Positions 11,220 to 17,359 of a stretch of 19,741 bases of DNA are shown piece after piece; the first letter of the stretch is position 1, and each line of letters starts with the position of its first letter. The stretch comes from Candidatus Pacearchaeota archaeon (GTDB lineage Archaea; Nanoarchaeota; Nanoarchaeia; Pacearchaeales; GW2011-AR1): assembly GCA_002686195.1 (NCBI GenBank), contig NZAS01000088.1, forward strand, positions 5,816 through 25,556, read 5' to 3'. The translations under genes and the position numbers were made by a program. The notes below the pieces were generated by a model, which made no database searches, was not told the DNA's origin, and worked only from the letters and a program-made list of their open reading frames with translations.

Positions 11220-11579
11220 TCAAGACGAAAGTTGCTCGACCATACTTTCGGGATCAATATACTCATGCTCGTAAGGGCCAGCAGAACCAGAACTTACGTC
11301 CTCTCCGGGTTTGATCTCGACGACCACGACGGAATCTTCTTCATAGTTGGCGTCGGCGTTGACCTTTTGAACGGCATCATCCAGACCGAGGTCATCGACG
11401 ACATCGGTGACAATAGGTTCGACGCATCCGACGACATGGACAACAACGTTTTGGGTGGTAGAAAATGCCTTTCGCATTTCGTCCACGTCCTCTTTGAATT
11501 CGTTGTCGGGATCATGTTGAATAGCATGAACCACCATGTGACGGATTTTGTCGGCGAGCGAGTCGGTGATAAGAATCAT
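11220..11579 (-). CDS. Acidic protein of unknown function, middle of P28 operon
   Basis: 119 residues, MILITDSLADKIRHMVVHAI... ATG 11579 overlaps the TGA of the upstream gene (ATGA), with AAAGAGG upstream inside it, so the two are translationally coupled; a longer frame from 11603 is not needed. The protein has a beta-alpha core (NVVVHVVGCVEPIVTDVVDD) and an acidic, Ser/Gly-rich tail (GEDVSSGSAGPYEHEYIDPE). No family is recognised. Confidence 0.7.
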   Translation of the reverse strand: MILITDSLADKIRHMVVHAIQHDPDNEFKEDVDEMRKAFSTTQNVVVHVVGCVEPIVTDVVDDLGLDDAVQKVNADANYEEDSVVVVEIKPGEDVSSGSAGPYEHEYIDPESMVEQLSS

Positions 11580-11815
11580 TGCAAACCTCTTTTCCTTACC
11601 CATTTAAGGGCGAGCTTGTCCAGTTCGTGAGCTTGAATGTAAATACCCCCATTAAGGGCAATCCCTTTCGCCGCACTGATTGCAACAATGGAAGCCGCTT
11701 CATGCTGAGGCTGACTTGATCCGTAAGCCATAAACTCCACCTCTTTGATGGCGAACGTCCCATTACGGCCTGTCATGATGCCGACTTTCGGATTTACAGG
11801 GACTTTAACGTGCAT
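11576..11815 (-). CDS. Small protein of unknown function, first of P28 operon
   Basis: 79 residues from ATG 11815 (AAAGGAACC upstream); the in-frame ATG 11830 lies 3 nt after TATAAT and is rejected. Short strands (GTFAIKEVEFMAYGSS) precede a helix EAASIVAISAAKGIALNGGI and a basic end (LKWVRKRGLQ). It is coupled to the next gene by ATGA. No family is recognised. Confidence 0.7.
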   Translation of the reverse strand: MHVKVPVNPKVGIMTGRNGTFAIKEVEFMAYGSSQPQHEAASIVAISAAKGIALNGGIYIQAHELDKLALKWVRKRGLQ

Positions 11816-11833
11816 TGCGGTTCCTTTCATCTC

Positions 11834-11862
11834 ATTATATCAGTCATAATTCGACGATGGAG
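11834..11862 (-). promoter_or_regulatory. Promoter P28
   Basis: TATAAT at 11839-11834, CTCCAT at 11862-11857, 17-bp spacer. It lies inside the coding end of the 198-residue gene, whose stop is the TGA of the extended -10. It drives three genes to the terminator at 10628. Confidence 0.85.
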
Positions 11863-12436
11863 AATCCCATTGACGAACAACGAATCCTTTGAACTCAAAC
11901 TGAGAACTACCGTCCCAAGACTGGACAAAGTCCTCGATTGCTTCTTTGACATCTTCGGGAAGATCGTATTCCTCTTGGAACCCCCATTGATGGTAACAAT
12001 CTCCGGGCGGACTGTCGTGGAAAAACCCATCCGCAGACTGTTGGATATAAGTTTCCACCCATGACTTGCCGTCAATGAGGATTGACCAACCAACATACGT
12101 TTGATTTTCCTTGCGATTGAATTCAGCATCATCCCATGCCTCATAGATGGTTTCCCTAACCTTTTCCAAGTCGGTGGTGTGATCAATAATACGTTCGCCC
12201 ATTCCGGGCGTATCGAATTCATCGCTTACCGAAACTTGAATATGGAGTTTGCCTTGATCGTTTGAGATATTCGCAGAAGCGATCTCCTTTTTCGAGGCAT
12301 ACCAACCAGTTGTCCATTCAGCGTTTGGACCCTGATTGAGGGCATCTTGGATGCCTTGTTCGATTTCTGGATACCAGTCGCCAAGTCCACAGTGTGCGCC
12401 GTCCAAATGGGACGACATGCATTTGAGCGTTGTCAT
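11840..12436 (-). CDS. Acidic 198-residue protein behind a structured leader
   Basis: MTTLKCMSSHLDGAHCGLGD... 198 residues. It is very acidic and Trp-rich; blocks include DWYPEIEQGIQDALNQGPNA, HTTDLEKVRETIYEAWDDAE and DGFFHDSPPGDCYHQWGF. An alpha/beta protein is likely. A family was not recognised. ATG 12436 has GGAGAAAAAATC upstream. No P-type promoter precedes it; it is downstream of the leaderless gene at 12930 and of the 153-nt folded element, which may control it. The final codons form P28. Confidence 0.75.
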   Translation of the reverse strand: MTTLKCMSSHLDGAHCGLGDWYPEIEQGIQDALNQGPNAEWTTGWYASKKEIASANISNDQGKLHIQVSVSDEFDTPGMGERIIDHTTDLEKVRETIYEAWDDAEFNRKENQTYVGWSILIDGKSWVETYIQQSADGFFHDSPPGDCYHQWGFQEEYDLPEDVKEAIEDFVQSWDGSSQFEFKGFVVRQWDSPSSNYD

Positions 12437-12450
12437 GATTTTTTCTCCAA

Positions 12451-12489
12451 GCTAAAGGTTTCTGAAACCCTCAGCGGTGGAGAACCGCT
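12451..12489 (-). other. Tandem hairpins before the 12436 gene
   Basis: AGCGGT/ACCGCT (12489-12484 with 12478-12473) is followed by AGGGTTT/AAACCTT-type pairing around CAG (about 12471-12454). The first hairpin uses bases also needed for the long-range stem of the 153-nt element, so the two folds exclude each other. Confidence 0.5.
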
Positions 12490-12626
12490 ATTACCATTAG
12501 CAGCGACCCGCATACGTTACCGTGGTCCGTCCCGTCCCGTTGATAGGGTCTGCAACCATGTTTCGGTTTTATATGCACACTGGACTTTGGGTTCTTACGC
12601 CCCGATTTCCAGTGATCCTCCACCGC
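12474..12626 (-). ncRNA. Candidate structured RNA element, 153 nt
   Basis: The ends form a perfect 9-bp stem, GCGGTGGAG (12626-12618) with CTCCACCGC (12482-12474). Inside lie CACTGGA/TCCAGTG (7 bp, capped by GGG/CCC), a hairpin AACC-GAAACAT-GGTT inside TGCA/TGCA, and GCAG-ACCC pairing with GGGT-CG-CTGC. This multi-branched layout is unlikely by chance and contains no good gene. I recognise no known RNA family. It could be a cis-regulatory leader of the 198-residue gene or a processed small RNA from the P29 transcript. Confidence 0.55.
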
Positions 12627-12663
12627 AGAGACGGTAGAGGACGGGAAAATCAGTTAATGTTAG

Positions 12664-12930
12664 TCATGGCTCATCCTTTCTTTTATCTTCCCTTGCCCCT
12701 TCAAGGTCGATAATATGGGTCGGGTCTTCTTTGTTAATGTCGCCCCAAATGACAAGGCGGAGCTTGCCTTCGCAGATTTCGAGGAGTATGGGTTCGCCTT
12801 CTCCGTCAGCAGAGGAAAAATCCCCATAACCATCGGGGCAGACAAGTACGCCTCTGTAGTCAACGACAGGCGTAACGCTTACGTTTAATGCCCTGTTTCC
12901 GTCGCTGACTTCTTTGATCGTTGTGTACAT
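12664..12930 (-). CDS. Small acidic protein, leaderless, unknown function
   Basis: 88 residues, MYTTIKEVSDGNRALNVSVT... Beta-rich N-terminal part (VVDYRGVLVCPDGYGDFSSA), then ILLEICEGKLRLVIWGDINK and a charged tail. ATG 12930 is 5 nt after the P29 TATAAT. The transcript continues into the structured element. No family is recognised. Confidence 0.7.
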   Translation of the reverse strand: MYTTIKEVSDGNRALNVSVTPVVDYRGVLVCPDGYGDFSSADGEGEPILLEICEGKLRLVIWGDINKEDPTHIIDLEGAREDKRKDEP

Positions 12931-12935
12931 GGCGT

Positions 12936-12965
12936 ATTATATCAAGCAATCTGTTCGCTATGGAA
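12936..12965 (-). promoter_or_regulatory. Promoter P29 (leaderless type)
   Basis: TATAAT at 12941-12936, TTCCAT at 12965-12960, 18-bp spacer. It is coding for the upstream gene's end, whose stop is the TGA of the extended -10. ATG 12930 after 5 nt. Confidence 0.8.
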
Positions 12966-13367
12966 TTGTGAAGTAAGCATTCCCATGATTGCTCCCATGA
13001 CTTCTCTCGGTTCATCTTGCCATTCATCCTCAATCCAATAGGCAAGTTCAGTTTCCCTGTCCGCCGCAACGTAGCGTACATGTTGCGTTCCATCCGGGTC
13101 ACTTTCCGCATTCTCGAAAACGATAAAGTTACCGCTTGGAAGTTCAAGAGACGTTTCGCCATCTTCGATAGGAGAATGACAGAAGTGACCAAATTCGGCA
13201 TCGCTGAATTCAGCCCACTCGCCTTCATGGGGAAGATGCCAGTTGTTATACTCAAAAGCGTCGGCAGAAAAGAGGTCCCCCCAACCATTCTCATTGCTCC
13301 AATAGAGCCTGCATGGGTGACCATCGTTGATGGAGTCCGTTTTGTTTATACAACGAATGACATACAT
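12942..13367 (-). CDS. Acidic protein, last gene of P30 operon
   Basis: 141 residues from ATG 13367 (MYVIRCINKTDSINDGHPCR...); the start overlaps the TAA of the upstream gene (TAATG) and GGAG lies 10 nt upstream. A longer in-frame reading from 13433 would lie inside the upstream gene. The protein is acidic and aromatic (AFEYNNWHLPHEGEWAEFSD) and ends with a Met-rich helix. No family is recognised. The stop is the TGA of the P29 extended -10. Confidence 0.7.
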   Translation of the reverse strand: MYVIRCINKTDSINDGHPCRLYWSNENGWGDLFSADAFEYNNWHLPHEGEWAEFSDAEFGHFCHSPIEDGETSLELPSGNFIVFENAESDPDGTQHVRYVAADRETELAYWIEDEWQDEPREVMGAIMGMLTSQFHSEQIA

Positions 13368-13720
13368 TAAACAGGTTCTCCATCCGCATTCACAACTTCG
13401 CTGATACCGGAAAGTTTGTAGTCCTCTGTCCATTCGGCATCACAATCTTGGCATGTTATGTTCATGAATGCCTGATCTGCCCCATGAGCCTCCATCTTGC
13501 CCGCTTCGATACCTTCGCTCCCGCAGTTCGGACAATGAACGCCATCGTACCCGCCCATGACGCCATTGCGATGCGGTTCGCTTTGTCCACCGGCATGAAC
13601 AACGACGGTCGTTGGGGTTTCAACAATCATCGTATACGTTTGGGCAAGACCATCGAGGTCCATTTCAGCAATGGCTGTGTTGATTTCATCGACTGCCTGA
13701 TCGTCGGGGATCGTTTTCAT
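13367..13720 (-). CDS. Zinc-ribbon protein, middle of P30 operon
   Basis: 117 residues from ATG 13720 (AAGGAATGTAAC upstream, overlapping the end of the preceding gene's codons). An acidic helical start (DDQAVDEINTAIAEMDLDGL) and a strand (YTMIVETPTTVVVHAGG) precede a zinc ribbon with Cys 63, 66, 90 and 93 (CPNCG ... CQDCDAEW). The CxxC-x23-CxxC-x-x-W layout is typical of small ribbon domains. Role unknown. Confidence 0.75.
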   Translation of the reverse strand: MKTIPDDQAVDEINTAIAEMDLDGLAQTYTMIVETPTTVVVHAGGQSEPHRNGVMGGYDGVHCPNCGSEGIEAGKMEAHGADQAFMNITCQDCDAEWTEDYKLSGISEVVNADGEPV

Positions 13721-13721
13721 G

Positions 13722-14006
13722 TTACATTCCTTCGATTTGGCCAACGTCGATGTTGAAAATCATATCGACAGCTTGGGGGAAGGGTTTGGGAAACAGGACA
13801 ATTTCGATACGATTGACGTAATGATAGCCAACGGTTCCCCAAAGGGTTCCTCTACCACCTTCGTCATTGGGAGTGATGGTCATAAGTCGTTGACCTTGAC
13901 CAGCTTCGTGGAGTGCCCAAGCCTTTTTGTAGGTAACGACTCTGGGTTTACCGCAATGTTTGACAATGCGGTCGAAGTTGGCAGTTTCTTTCCAAGGATG
14001 AGGCAT
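13722..14006 (-). CDS. Small basic protein, first gene of P30 operon
   Basis: 94 residues, MPHPWKETANFDRIVKHCGK... ATG 14006 follows AAAGGAAAAAAAAC. The protein has a basic N-terminal half (HCGKPRVVTYKKAWALHEAG) and a beta-like centre (GTLWGTVGYHYVNRIEIVLF). No family is recognised. Its last codons contain the SD of the next gene, which starts 1 nt past the TAA. Confidence 0.7.
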   Translation of the reverse strand: MPHPWKETANFDRIVKHCGKPRVVTYKKAWALHEAGQGQRLMTITPNDEGGRGTLWGTVGYHYVNRIEIVLFPKPFPQAVDMIFNIDVGQIEGM

Positions 14007-14026
14007 GTTTTTTTTCCTTTCATCCC

Positions 14027-14055
14027 ATTATATCAGCGAAATTTTGGCAATGGAA
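14027..14055 (-). promoter_or_regulatory. Promoter P30
   Basis: TATAAT at 14032-14027, TTCCAT at 14055-14050, 17-bp spacer. It drives three coupled genes (14006-12942). Confidence 0.85.
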
Positions 14056-14056
14056 A

Positions 14057-14776
14057 TCAGAAACGACGAGTCGTATGGGTAATGGAAAAGCTGAGCCCCA
14101 TCGGTTGGTATCCATATCCACCAATCGGAGGAGCATGACGCTTACGTCCAGTCTTTTCGCCGCCCAAGGGACCGTACCGATGAGTAGCGTAATTACCGCC
14201 CCCATCTTCCTCGTAGCTTTCCCGATGATACTCGTCATTCTTGACAATAGTACCGCCTGATTTTCGCTTCCATTCAACATTCTCCAAAGCTTCAAACAGG
14301 ACTCCCGCCATCGGATGTTCATGAGCCCTTTCAACAGCATGGTTGTTTTCCGAAACGCTCCAAGTAACCGTCTTGTTCTCATCGTTGAACGAGATCGAAG
14401 CATCATCAAAATGAATACTTGTCTGCTTACTGATAGGAACAAGCTTCAAGTCTTTTTGTTTGGGAAGATGCGGCTTTTTATCATCGTCAAAGAGCAGACG
14501 AGAGATAATCCATCGGTCATCTTCGTTATCCGCATGGAGAAACGAGTTCTCTCTGGTCAAGGAGATGAGTTGTTCAAAGTTCTCTCTGAAATGATTGCCG
14601 AAGTCGAAGTTTCTTTTGCGGTATCCAGCCTTTTTCAGTCGGGCATGGACTTCCTTAGCAACCTTCAGCAAATACTTCTGCCGCTTGTTCCAAGCCGCAA
14701 GGACTTTCTTGCGGAATGCGGAATATTGCCCTGCCGGGATTCTGATAGTTCCTCGTTCCCATTCATAACAACTCAT
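14057..14776 (-). CDS. Conserved MSCYEWERG-type mobile-element protein
   Basis: 239 residues. The N-terminus MSCYEWERGTIRIPAGQYSA (1-20) is followed by a basic helix (WNKRQKYLLKVAKEVHARLK), KQKDLKLVPIS, then WSVSENNHAVERAHEHP (139-155), VEWKRKSGGTIVKNDEYHRE (167-186) and a Gly-rich GGGNYATHRYGPLGG. I recall proteins with the same start and with an ENNHAVE-x-A-x-x-H block plus a GG-x-I-x-x-NDEY block from actinobacterial plasmids and phages; no function is assigned. ATG 14776 has AAAGGAACCTATT upstream. It is a single-gene unit. Confidence 0.75.
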   Translation of the reverse strand: MSCYEWERGTIRIPAGQYSAFRKKVLAAWNKRQKYLLKVAKEVHARLKKAGYRKRNFDFGNHFRENFEQLISLTRENSFLHADNEDDRWIISRLLFDDDKKPHLPKQKDLKLVPISKQTSIHFDDASISFNDENKTVTWSVSENNHAVERAHEHPMAGVLFEALENVEWKRKSGGTIVKNDEYHRESYEEDGGGNYATHRYGPLGGEKTGRKRHAPPIGGYGYQPMGLSFSITHTTRRF

Positions 14777-14800
14777 AATAGGTTCCTTTCCTGTTGACCC

Positions 14801-14830
14801 ATTATATCAGCCAAATTTTCGGCAATGGAG
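14801..14830 (-). promoter_or_regulatory. Promoter P31
   Basis: TATAAT at 14806-14801, CTCCAT at 14830-14825, 18-bp spacer. The leader contains GGGTCAACAGGAAAGGAACC before ATG 14776. Confidence 0.85.
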
Positions 14831-14832
14831 AT

Positions 14833-15213
14833 TCATTCTGCAATGGAGAAGCCATTCGTATTACACCACTCCAAGGCATTGTGCATTGCTGCCTCCTCAG
14901 ATGGACCGTAAAGTCTTACAAGCAGATACTCTACGTCCAACTCCTCAGCGGCTTTGGCATTACTATAAACGCCACACCCATAGCGTTTGCCGTTAGAGTC
15001 AGCGTCATCCATGCCTTCACAGCCTCTGTCAACGTCATCATGGATGATGTAAGCGGGCGTATTGGCGTCGAGAAGGACGCAACCGCAAGTAATGCATTCG
15101 ATTGCGATATTGACTGGATTGTCATCATTCTCACCCCGATAACCGACGCATTCCAATTCATGGCCGATGTGGGGCCTCAGGTCGTTGTACAGGTCGTTGA
15201 AGTTCAATCCCAT
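14833..15213 (-). CDS. Conserved-looking Cys-containing protein, unknown function
   Basis: 126 residues from ATG 15213 (AAAGGACTACAGAC upstream); an in-frame reading from 15285 would start upstream of the promoter. The N-terminal block LRPHIGHELECVGYRGENDD (12-31), then VNIAIECITCGCVLLDAN (34-51), has a GH-x-x-x-C ... C-x-x-C layout that may bind a metal. An alpha/beta C-terminal part follows (VEYLLVRLYGPSEEAAMHNA). The VN-x-A-x-EC-x-x-C-x-x-VL phrase looks familiar from phage proteins, but I cannot name a family. Confidence 0.7.
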   Translation of the reverse strand: MGLNFNDLYNDLRPHIGHELECVGYRGENDDNPVNIAIECITCGCVLLDANTPAYIIHDDVDRGCEGMDDADSNGKRYGCGVYSNAKAAEELDVEYLLVRLYGPSEEAAMHNALEWCNTNGFSIAE

Positions 15214-15238
15214 GTCTGTAGTCCTTTCCTGTTGCCGG

Positions 15239-15268
15239 ATTATATCAGCTTGTTTCCCGGCTATGGAA
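15239..15268 (-). promoter_or_regulatory. Promoter P32
   Basis: TATAAT at 15244-15239, TTCCAT at 15268-15263, 18-bp spacer. The leader contains CCGGCAACAGGAAAGGACTA before ATG 15213. Confidence 0.85.
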
Positions 15269-15272
15269 AGGC

Positions 15273-15497
15273 TCAGAACAGGCAAGATGCTGGGTTGCCT
15301 TGACGATTACGATCAATCATCGGCATAATGTCCTGGAGAAATGCTTTGAAGTCTTCTGGGGAGAGACCATGCGTAAGCGCCAAGTCTTCTGCATGATATG
15401 AAGCCAGAGCCCAAACATCTGGGGATAAAACATTACAACTGAGCCCGGTCAGGAGACAAATACAACCAATCAGGTTACGTCTCGTCTCGGCGGACAT
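15273..15497 (-). CDS. Small protein with lipobox-like start, second of P33 operon
   Basis: 74 residues if ATG 15497 is used (MSAETRRNLIGCICLLTGLS...), overlapping the upstream gene by 23 nt; no clear SD is seen, so the start is uncertain. Residues 6-22 (RRNLIGCICLLTGLSCN) have basic residues, then a hydrophobic stretch ending LTGLSC, which resembles a short lipoprotein signal with Cys 21 as the lipidation site. The rest is helical (EDFKAFLQDIMPMIDRNRQG). A phage lipoprotein is possible, but the start and signal are tentative. Confidence 0.5.
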   Translation of the reverse strand: MSAETRRNLIGCICLLTGLSCNVLSPDVWALASYHAEDLALTHGLSPEDFKAFLQDIMPMIDRNRQGNPASCLF

Positions 15498-15777
15498 GGG
15501 CGATGATACGTTTGCGATTGTCATTGAAGAGGGATTGGCAGCATCCGGCCCCGAAGGCAGGACTGAAATAGGAACCCTTGTCAGCCAAGATCCTCTCGAA
15601 TTCTCCGCATTTGTAGACATGAACGTCTCCGGGCAATGTCGTCTCTACTTCGAGGTGCTTACATTGCGTTCTTTCGGCATTCCAAGCTCCATAATCGCAG
15701 GGAACCTTTTTACAACACATGCCCGAGCCCACACACATCTTAGGGTCTGTTTTAAGTTGGGCAAGCGTTATTCTCAT
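15475..15777 (-). CDS. YkgJ-like Cys-cluster protein, leaderless
   Basis: 100 residues with eight Cys (15, 21, 22, 27, 39, 57, 79, 80). CVGSGMCCKKVPCDYG (15-30) followed by C39 resembles the CxxCGxCC ... C metal-binding pattern of the YkgJ (zinc or iron-sulfur chelating) family, with a longer first gap. ATG 15777 is 5 nt after the P33 TATAAT. Family assignment is moderate; function of such proteins is mostly unknown. Confidence 0.65.
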   Translation of the reverse strand: MRITLAQLKTDPKMCVGSGMCCKKVPCDYGAWNAERTQCKHLEVETTLPGDVHVYKCGEFERILADKGSYFSPAFGAGCCQSLFNDNRKRIIAHVRRDET

Positions 15778-15782
15778 TGACG

Positions 15783-15811
15783 ATTATATCAGCCAATTTT
15801 CGTCGATGGAG
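15783..15811 (-). promoter_or_regulatory. Promoter P33 (leaderless type)
   Basis: TATAAT at 15788-15783, CTCCAT at 15811-15806, 17-bp spacer, within the coding end of the 15789-16019 gene. ATG 15777 after 5 nt. Confidence 0.8.
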
Positions 15812-16019
15812 ATTCAACATCGACGAAGTACGCCTCACCGCCACATTTCTTACAAATCCATGAATTGCCCGTATCCGGTCCATGGGTAGTCTGAATAGCT
15901 TCACTGGATGCTATCCAATTACCAAACTCATCAACCTCCCATTCTTCTTGGACATGGGCAGTCGTATAGAATCGGTTATGGGTAGGATTGTTTGGGCATT
16001 GGGCTTTTGGGTTAATCAT
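15789..16019 (-). CDS. Zinc-ribbon-like protein, second of P34 operon
   Basis: 76 residues, MINPKAQCPNNPTHNRFYTT... Likely metal ligands are C8 and H14 with C56 and C59 (ICKKCGGEAYF). The centre AHVQEEWEVDEFGNW (21-35) plus HGPD resembles small proteins with a V-x-x-x-W-x-VD-x-x-G core I have seen in phages and other microbial genomes. ATG 16019 overlaps the upstream TGA (ATGA), with CAGGGA just before it. The stop is the TGA of the P33 extended -10. Confidence 0.7.
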   Translation of the reverse strand: MINPKAQCPNNPTHNRFYTTAHVQEEWEVDEFGNWIASSEAIQTTHGPDTGNSWICKKCGGEAYFVDVESPSTKIG

Positions 16020-16546
16020 TTTCCCTGAGCCTTATCATGTTCCATCTGTCTTTGATGGACCCACATTCCGGTATTGATCCATTGGGTGCTTGTGGCAGTA
16101 ACAAAAACGGCTCCGCCTCCCTGTTCGTCCATTCTATTCTTTGACGAATAGTAAGCCCACTCCAAGCTGAATGAATCTTTGGACTGAAAATGCAACAGAA
16201 ATGCACCCATCAATTCAGCGACCTGATCTGGATCGCCCGATTCCTCGGTGCCAATGTACATAATCCAGTCTTTGCCATCCTTGGGATCGGAGGCCGGGCA
16301 GAATTCAACGTCAAAGCCAATCCATCCCATCTCTGCATAGTTATCGAACAGTGCCATCTCGCTCTGATCGGGAAGGGTCTTTTTCTTCAACTCATCGAGT
16401 TGTTCCGGTGACAGACCACTGGTTTCCGGATTGTGAAGGGAAACCATATCTCCCAAGACATCTTCGTCCAATTGGTTTTCGAGCCATGCCTTTTCGTCGG
16501 CAGTGATGTTGATGCCCGTCGAGAATTGCAGATAATTGTTTGACAT
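16016..16546 (-). CDS. Conserved-looking protein with GGGAVFVTA motif
   Basis: 176 residues. Towards the end, KDWIMYIGTEESGDPDQVAE (92-111) and FSLEWAYYSSKNRMDEQGGG (126-145) continue AVFVTA. The W-x-x-x-EE-SG-D ... W-A-x-x-(C/S)SK-x-R-x-x-x-x-GGGAVFVTA pattern recurs in small phage and mobile-element proteins I recall, function unknown. ATG 16546 has AAAGGAACC 5 nt upstream. It is coupled to the zinc-ribbon gene that follows. Confidence 0.75.
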   Translation of the reverse strand: MSNNYLQFSTGINITADEKAWLENQLDEDVLGDMVSLHNPETSGLSPEQLDELKKKTLPDQSEMALFDNYAEMGWIGFDVEFCPASDPKDGKDWIMYIGTEESGDPDQVAELMGAFLLHFQSKDSFSLEWAYYSSKNRMDEQGGGAVFVTATSTQWINTGMWVHQRQMEHDKAQGK

Positions 16547-16568
16547 TCAATGGTTCCTTTCCGGTGTC

Positions 16569-16598
16569 ATTATATCAGCCAAAATTTCGGCAATGGAA
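16569..16598 (-). promoter_or_regulatory. Promoter P34
   Basis: TATAAT at 16574-16569, TTCCAT at 16598-16593, 18-bp spacer. It drives the 16546-15789 pair. Confidence 0.85.
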
Positions 16599-16600
16599 AA

Positions 16601-16819
16601 TCAGCTAATACATTCAACAAGATCATTGCTGCTCAAGAGGAAACGTTGTCCTTTGCGAGTAATGACGAGTTCTGCTTGTTCTCCGGCTTCGGACAACTCT
16701 GAGTCGGTGATACCAACTTGATGTCCGTATTGCTGCAAAATCTTATTCATTGCCCTGAGAGCTTCAAGCTCAACAGGTGTTTCGGGTTTAGGTGGAGCGG
16801 GGTCGAGTTGATCGTGCAT
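16601..16819 (-). CDS. Small acidic protein, second of P35 operon
   Basis: 72 residues, MHDQLDPAPPKPETPVELEA... A Pro-rich acidic start is followed by a helix (LEALRAMNKILQQYGHQVGI) and a small beta part (AELVITRKGQRFLLSSND). ATG 16819 has TAGGAGAACG upstream; that TAG is the stop of the preceding gene. No family is recognised. Confidence 0.7.
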   Translation of the reverse strand: MHDQLDPAPPKPETPVELEALRAMNKILQQYGHQVGITDSELSEAGEQAELVITRKGQRFLLSSNDLVECIS

Positions 16820-16828
16820 AACGTTCTC

Positions 16829-17245
16829 CTATGAATGGCAATTCGGGCAACCATAAACCTCTTCTTGATTCGTCCCGTACATGTCTTTCATGAACAGTTT
16901 CAGTTCTTTGCCGCATTCAGGACAAACGGGTTCAACGCAACTCGGACAAAGAGCCGAATGGTTGAAATCCCAATGAGCTAAGATGGTGTCCCAATTGATA
17001 CCTTGGTCAGAATCATGGTCACATAAAACGTCTTTCAACGTTTCGTAAGCCGCATCATGAGTTGGAGTTACATGGCGATGCGTTTCAACAGTGTCGGTTA
17101 CATCTTGAACGCACCATGTAACGGCAATCTTATCGTTCCATTCTCCATGAAGGGTGTTGAATACCGTTATGACATCAACGCCATCTTTGATGATGCCAGC
17201 ATCAAAAAGTCGCTGGGCCATTGCTGAAACATGATGGGAGTACAT
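16829..17245 (-). CDS. Protein with C-terminal double zinc ribbon
   Basis: 138 residues. The N-terminal part is alpha/beta (VDVITVFNTLHGEWNDKIAV), the end is Cys-rich: CPSC (100-103), CPECG (108-112), CPNC (133-136), six Cys in three pairs. Such ribbons commonly mediate nucleic-acid or protein contacts. ATG 17245 has AAAGGAACCTAGCTC upstream. First of a two-gene operon. Confidence 0.75.
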   Translation of the reverse strand: MYSHHVSAMAQRLFDAGIIKDGVDVITVFNTLHGEWNDKIAVTWCVQDVTDTVETHRHVTPTHDAAYETLKDVLCDHDSDQGINWDTILAHWDFNHSALCPSCVEPVCPECGKELKLFMKDMYGTNQEEVYGCPNCHS

Positions 17246-17267
17246 GAGCTAGGTTCCTTTCCGCCGC

Positions 17268-17297
17268 ATTATATCAACAGGATACTTGGCTATGGAA
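17268..17297 (-). promoter_or_regulatory. Promoter P35
   Basis: TATAAT at 17273-17268, TTCCAT at 17297-17292, 18-bp spacer. The box continues the T5 run of the terminator upstream. It drives 17245-16601. Confidence 0.85.
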
Positions 17298-17330
17298 AAA
17301 GAGACGAACCTCCCTAAGGAAGCCCGTCTC
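17296..17330 (-). terminator. Strong rho-independent terminator
   Basis: Minus-strand stem of 13 pairs (GAGACGGGCTTCC with GGAGGTTCGTCTC, several G-U), a 4-nt loop, then TTTTT. It ends the ATPase operon from P36. Confidence 0.85.
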
Positions 17331-17359
17331 GGGTCGGAAAGGGACCCATATGGCCAGTA

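Noticed and set aside
11218..11225. TTGACA at the stop of the 11220-11579 gene as a promoter for the 11082 gene
   Set aside because: At 17 bp downstream the -10 would be TAGTCT, a poor match, and no copy of the local promoter pattern is present.
12480..12620. Minus-strand frames through the 153-nt element (MVADPINGTGRTT..., MRVAANGNSGSPP...)
   Set aside because: No SD, short, and the helices explain the sequence better; kept as the main alternative to test.
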